Source of the DNA: Bacteroidales bacterium UBA3623
GTDB taxonomy: Bacteria; Bacteroidota; Bacteroidia; Bacteroidales; UBA932
Assembly (NCBI GenBank): GCA_002373715.1
Contig: DFLI01000086.1
Span: 1 to 17,223, forward strand
DNA: 17,223 nt
Direction of reading: 5' to 3'
This document shows positions 15,161 through 17,223 of the stretch, one piece after another (within the stretch, counting starts at the first letter, position 1; every line of letters starts with the position of its first letter). The notes under the pieces are model-generated. The model ran no database searches. It was not told where the DNA came from and worked only from the letters and a program-made list of their open reading frames with translations. The position numbers were made by a program, and so were the translations under genes.

Positions 15161-16429
15161 TTAGTCTTCAAACTCTTCGTGCAGGATGCGGAGCACCTCT
15201 TCCACGGTCTCGTCTTCCAGGTCTGCGCGGGAGGCGATATCTGCGGGAGCGAGGGCCATGACGCTGCGGGCGGTGTCGCAACCGATGGACTGCAGGCGCT
15301 CGATCACCCAAGGATCGATAACGTCGGAGAACTCGGAGAGCAATACATCGTCCTCTTCCTCCTCGTTCTGGGGAAGTTCACGCCATACCTCAATCTCACG
15401 ACCTACCAGCATGCCGGCCAGCTTGATGTTCACGCCGCCCTTGCCGATACCCTTCTTAACCTCATCGGCCTGCATATATACCTTGATCTTGTCCTCGGGG
15501 GAAGTACCCAGGTCTATGCGGGAGATGCGGGCCGGGTTCAGGGCACGCTGAATCATGAGCTGCGGGTTGGAGCTCCACTGGATGACGTCGATGTTCTCGT
15601 TGCGCAGTTCACGCACAATACCCATGATACGGGAACCCTTCACGCCGATGCAGGCGCCGATAGGGTCGATGCGGTCGTCATAGGACTCCACGGCCACCTT
15701 GGCGCGCTCGCCAGGGATGCGGACCACCTTCTTCACGGTGATGAGGCCGTCGTAAATTTCGGGAACCTCCATCTCGAAGAGTTTCTCCAGGAAGCTCTCG
15801 GAAGTGCGGGACAGCACAATGTAAGGCGTGGTGTTGTTCTTCATTTCCACGCTCTTGATGATGGCACGGACAGAATCGCTCTTCTTGAAACGCTCGCCGG
15901 GGATTTGCTCGCTCTTGGGCATGCGGAGTTCGTTGCCGTCCTCGTCCAGGATGAGAACCTCGTTCTTCCATGTCTGGTAAACCTCGCCGGTGAAAATCTC
16001 ACCCACGCGCTCGGAGTACTTCTTGAACACGTTGGCCTTCTCAATATCCATGATACGGCCCTGCAGGTTCTGACGGATGTTCAGAATGCCGCGGCGGCCG
16101 AAGGAAGCCAGGGAAAGCTTGCGGGCGAAGGTATCTCCAATTTCGTAGTCGTCGTCACCGGTTTCGGCCTTGATCTCCTCCAGGGTAATCTGGGTCACAG
16201 GGTCTTCCACCTCTTCCACAACCTCGAAGTTCTGGTAAATTTCGCAGTCTCCCTTGTCCACGTTGATAATCACGTCGAAATTGTCGGCGCTGCCGTAAGT
16301 CTTGGCCAGCTGGGTGAGGAACACATCCTTCAGAACGCCCAGCATCACGGGACGGTCGATGCTTTTCTCTTCCTTGAAATCCTTGAAAGCGTCAATCAAG
16401 GTGATTTCTTTCTCTTTTTCTTTTGCCAT
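15161..16429 (-). CDS. nusA: Transcription termination/antitermination factor NusA
   Basis: Binds RNA polymerase and nascent RNA to control pausing, intrinsic termination and antitermination. The 422 residues show the N-terminal polymerase-binding domain (about 1-130), an S1 domain (GEIFTGEVYQTW...), then KH1 (ACIGVKGSRI) and KH2 (GIGKGGVNIKLA). A short acidic C-terminus (EEEEDD) leads to a helical tail resembling a helix-hairpin-helix segment (IERLQSIGCDTARSVMALAPADI). The ATG at 16429 (MAKEKEKE) is preferred; the longer frame from 16456 would overlap the rimP stop. It is 13 bp after rimP and 25 bp before infB. NusA in other bacteria controls its own operon through leader termination, which fits the leader hairpin at 16866-16896. 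Confidence 0.97.
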   Translation of the reverse strand: MAKEKEKEITLIDAFKDFKEEKSIDRPVMLGVLKDVFLTQLAKTYGSADNFDVIINVDKGDCEIYQNFEVVEEVEDPVTQITLEEIKAETGDDDYEIGDTFARKLSLASFGRRGILNIRQNLQGRIMDIEKANVFKKYSERVGEIFTGEVYQTWKNEVLILDEDGNELRMPKSEQIPGERFKKSDSVRAIIKSVEMKNNTTPYIVLSRTSESFLEKLFEMEVPEIYDGLITVKKVVRIPGERAKVAVESYDDRIDPIGACIGVKGSRIMGIVRELRNENIDVIQWSSNPQLMIQRALNPARISRIDLGTSPEDKIKVYMQADEVKKGIGKGGVNIKLAGMLVGREIEVWRELPQNEEEEDDVLLSEFSDVIDPWVIERLQSIGCDTARSVMALAPADIASRADLEDETVEEVLRILHEEFED

Positions 16430-16442
16430 TTTATGTGTTAGT

Positions 16443-16856
16443 TTACTTAAAATCAATTAAAGGCCGAACAGAATTGATGACATCGAAGCCGATGGTGGTC
16501 TCTCCCACTACAATGGCCTCCTCGGTGTAGGATTTGAGTTCTCCCTTCACTTTCTTTCCACCCTTCATCCATACATCCACCTGGGTGCCGATGGCCTTGA
16601 GGAATTGCTTGGCCACCTTGAAGGGGCGGTCCAGCCCGGCGGAAGAAACGGTGAGGGCATAATCCTCCACGTCCTGGTCAAAGGCTTCGTGCACCACCTT
16701 GTCAATGGCAGCGCAGTCTTCCCAATCTACGACTCCCTCCTCCTTCTCAATCACAATCTCGATGTCGTTGTCCGCGCTTACGGTTACATCCACCAGGAAG
16801 CAACCTCTTTCCGCTACGGCGGCCTCTACGGCCTGGATAATCTGCTGTTTTGTCAT
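16443..16856 (-). CDS. rimP: Ribosome maturation factor RimP
   Basis: Assists assembly of the 30S subunit, in the cytoplasm. The 137 residues contain the N-terminal alpha/beta domain (about 1-75), the SSAGLDRPF motif (usually SPGLDRP in other bacteria) and a small beta-barrel C-terminal domain (GGKKVKGELKSYTEEAIVV). I chose the ATG at 16856 because it begins with the normal MTKQQIIQAVE helix and lies 9 nt after the leader T-tract; the longer frame from 16940 would read through the promoter and hairpin. First gene of the conserved rimP-nusA-infB operon. Confidence 0.94.
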   Translation of the reverse strand: MTKQQIIQAVEAAVAERGCFLVDVTVSADNDIEIVIEKEEGVVDWEDCAAIDKVVHEAFDQDVEDYALTVSSAGLDRPFKVAKQFLKAIGTQVDVWMKGGKKVKGELKSYTEEAIVVGETTIGFDVINSVRPLIDFK

Positions 16857-16865
16857 ATGCTTTAT

Positions 16866-16896
16866 AAAAAAAGATAGGGGACCGTCGTCCTCTATC
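16866..16896 (-). terminator. Terminator-like hairpin in the rimP leader (possible attenuator)
   Basis: On the minus strand GATAGAGGAC (16887-16896) and GTCCCCTATC (16873-16882) form a 10-bp stem with one A-C mismatch and a 4-nt loop, followed at once by seven T (16866-16872). This is a standard intrinsic terminator layout. It lies between the predicted promoter and the rimP start, so transcripts from that promoter would end after about 40 nt unless read-through occurs. It may also terminate the upstream gene. Confidence 0.72.
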
Positions 16897-16902
16897 TCGT
16901 TC

Positions 16903-16916
16903 ACATTTGCAAATGT
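16903..16916. promoter_or_regulatory. Perfect 14-bp palindrome over the rimP promoter
   Basis: ACATTTGCAAATGT reads the same on both strands. It overlaps the -7 element and predicted start of transcription, and GTTC and GAAC arms lie just outside it (with a 2-nt offset). This suits a dimeric repressor, though part of the symmetry comes from the -7 box itself. Confidence 0.45.
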
Positions 16917-16941
16917 ACGAACTTTTCTTGAATTATGCAAA
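16910..16941 (-). promoter_or_regulatory. Putative promoter of the rimP-nusA-infB operon
   Basis: On the minus strand TTTG (16938-16941) is followed after 20 bp by TACATTTG (16910-16917), matching the Bacteroidota consensus. Predicted transcription starts near 16903, about 47 nt before the rimP ATG. Confidence 0.68.
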
Positions 16942-16949
16942 TTTAGCCC

Positions 16950-17222
16950 CTAGAACAGCATGAAGATGGCCAGAAGAGCCACGCAGAAACCCTGGGCGGT
17001 AAGGCGCCTGCGGGTAACGTAGCGGGTGCTCAGAGCCACGGGGTCCTGATCCAGCGCAGCCTGTATATCTTCCGGGAACTGCCCGGTGGCCCATTTGTGA
17101 ACCACCTCTCCCTGATAGAAATATGTGCCGCCCCCGTTGCAACGGTTCAGAGTGATAAGGGTCTTATAATCAGAAAAATACGGCTCAATATCCTTTGAAA
17201 GCGCGGAAAGCTCTTCCGGGGT
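16950..17222 (-). CDS. Unrecognised protein, C-terminal 90 residues with terminal hydrophobic segment
   Basis: The frame is open from the window edge to a TAG at 16950-16952, so only the C-terminus is seen. It reads as an acidic, mixed helix segment (PEELSALSKDIEPYFSDY), a short middle with NRCNGGGTYFYQGEVVHKW, then TRYVTRRRLTAQ and a hydrophobic end, GFCVALLAIFMLF, directly before the stop. Three arginines next to a hydrophobic end that stops abruptly suggest a C-terminal membrane anchor with the rest in the cytoplasm, but the hydrophobic stretch is only about 13 residues, short for a full span. I do not recognise the family. It lies upstream of the rimP promoter on the same strand, and its transcript may end at the hairpin at 16866-16896. 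Confidence 0.6.
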   Translation of the reverse strand, partial: TPEELSALSKDIEPYFSDYKTLITLNRCNGGGTYFYQGEVVHKWATGQFPEDIQAALDQDPVALSTRYVTRRRLTAQGFCVALLAIFMLF

Positions 17223-17223
17223 G

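Noticed and set aside
16857..16940. Longer start for rimP
   Set aside because: It would translate the promoter and the terminator hairpin, and RimP homologues begin at the MTKQQ position.

Overview
The window looks like a chromosomal segment of an uncultured Bacteroidales-type (Bacteroidota) bacterium. The evidence is the lpxD-lpxC-lpxA order, the BACON and fimbrillin-like lipoproteins, an M64 peptidase fused to BspA-type leucine-rich repeats, the Bacteroidota-style promoters (TTTG, 19-20 bp, TAnnTTTG), and A-rich leaders without Shine-Dalgarno sites. Flanking housekeeping genes are visibly G+C-rich. The middle is more A+T-rich.

Left part (1-5165, plus strand). The 3' end of tilS is followed by a tight run: gpmI (phosphoglycerate mutase), lpxD, lpxC, lpxA (early lipid A synthesis) and a WbqC-like gene. 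Spacings are 4, 0 and 6 bp, then a 1-bp overlap. LpxC is a stand-alone enzyme here, not the LpxC-FabZ fusion usual in the phylum.

Middle part (5168-12181, minus strand). This accessory block sits between the two conserved clusters. It has a two-gene lipoprotein operon. The first gene encodes a BACON, five-Big_2, BACON protein with an Omp28-like C-terminal domain. The second encodes a lipoprotein with fimbrillin-like, LRR_5 and M64 metallopeptidase parts. Upstream lies an Rpn/PDDEXK_2 nuclease gene with its own promoter. The lipoprotein operon has a strong-looking promoter just past the rpn stop codon and a leader that folds on paper into a three-way junction.

Right part (12357-17222, minus strand). 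The conserved rimP-nusA-infB operon ends in a clear intrinsic terminator. Its promoter overlaps a perfect 14-bp palindrome. A hairpin plus T7, terminator-like, lies between promoter and rimP start and may attenuate the operon. The window ends inside an unrecognised gene whose product ends in a hydrophobic segment.

The most interesting signals are regulatory: the Y-shaped leader RNA, the rimP leader terminator with its palindrome, and the fact that all four predicted promoters have a hairpin within about 15 nt of the -7 element. At protein level, the HExxxH form of the M64 zinc motif, the degenerate CGYS site in the Omp28-like domain, and the unfused LpxC deserve a check. I found no CRISPR array, tRNA, rRNA or insertion sequence.
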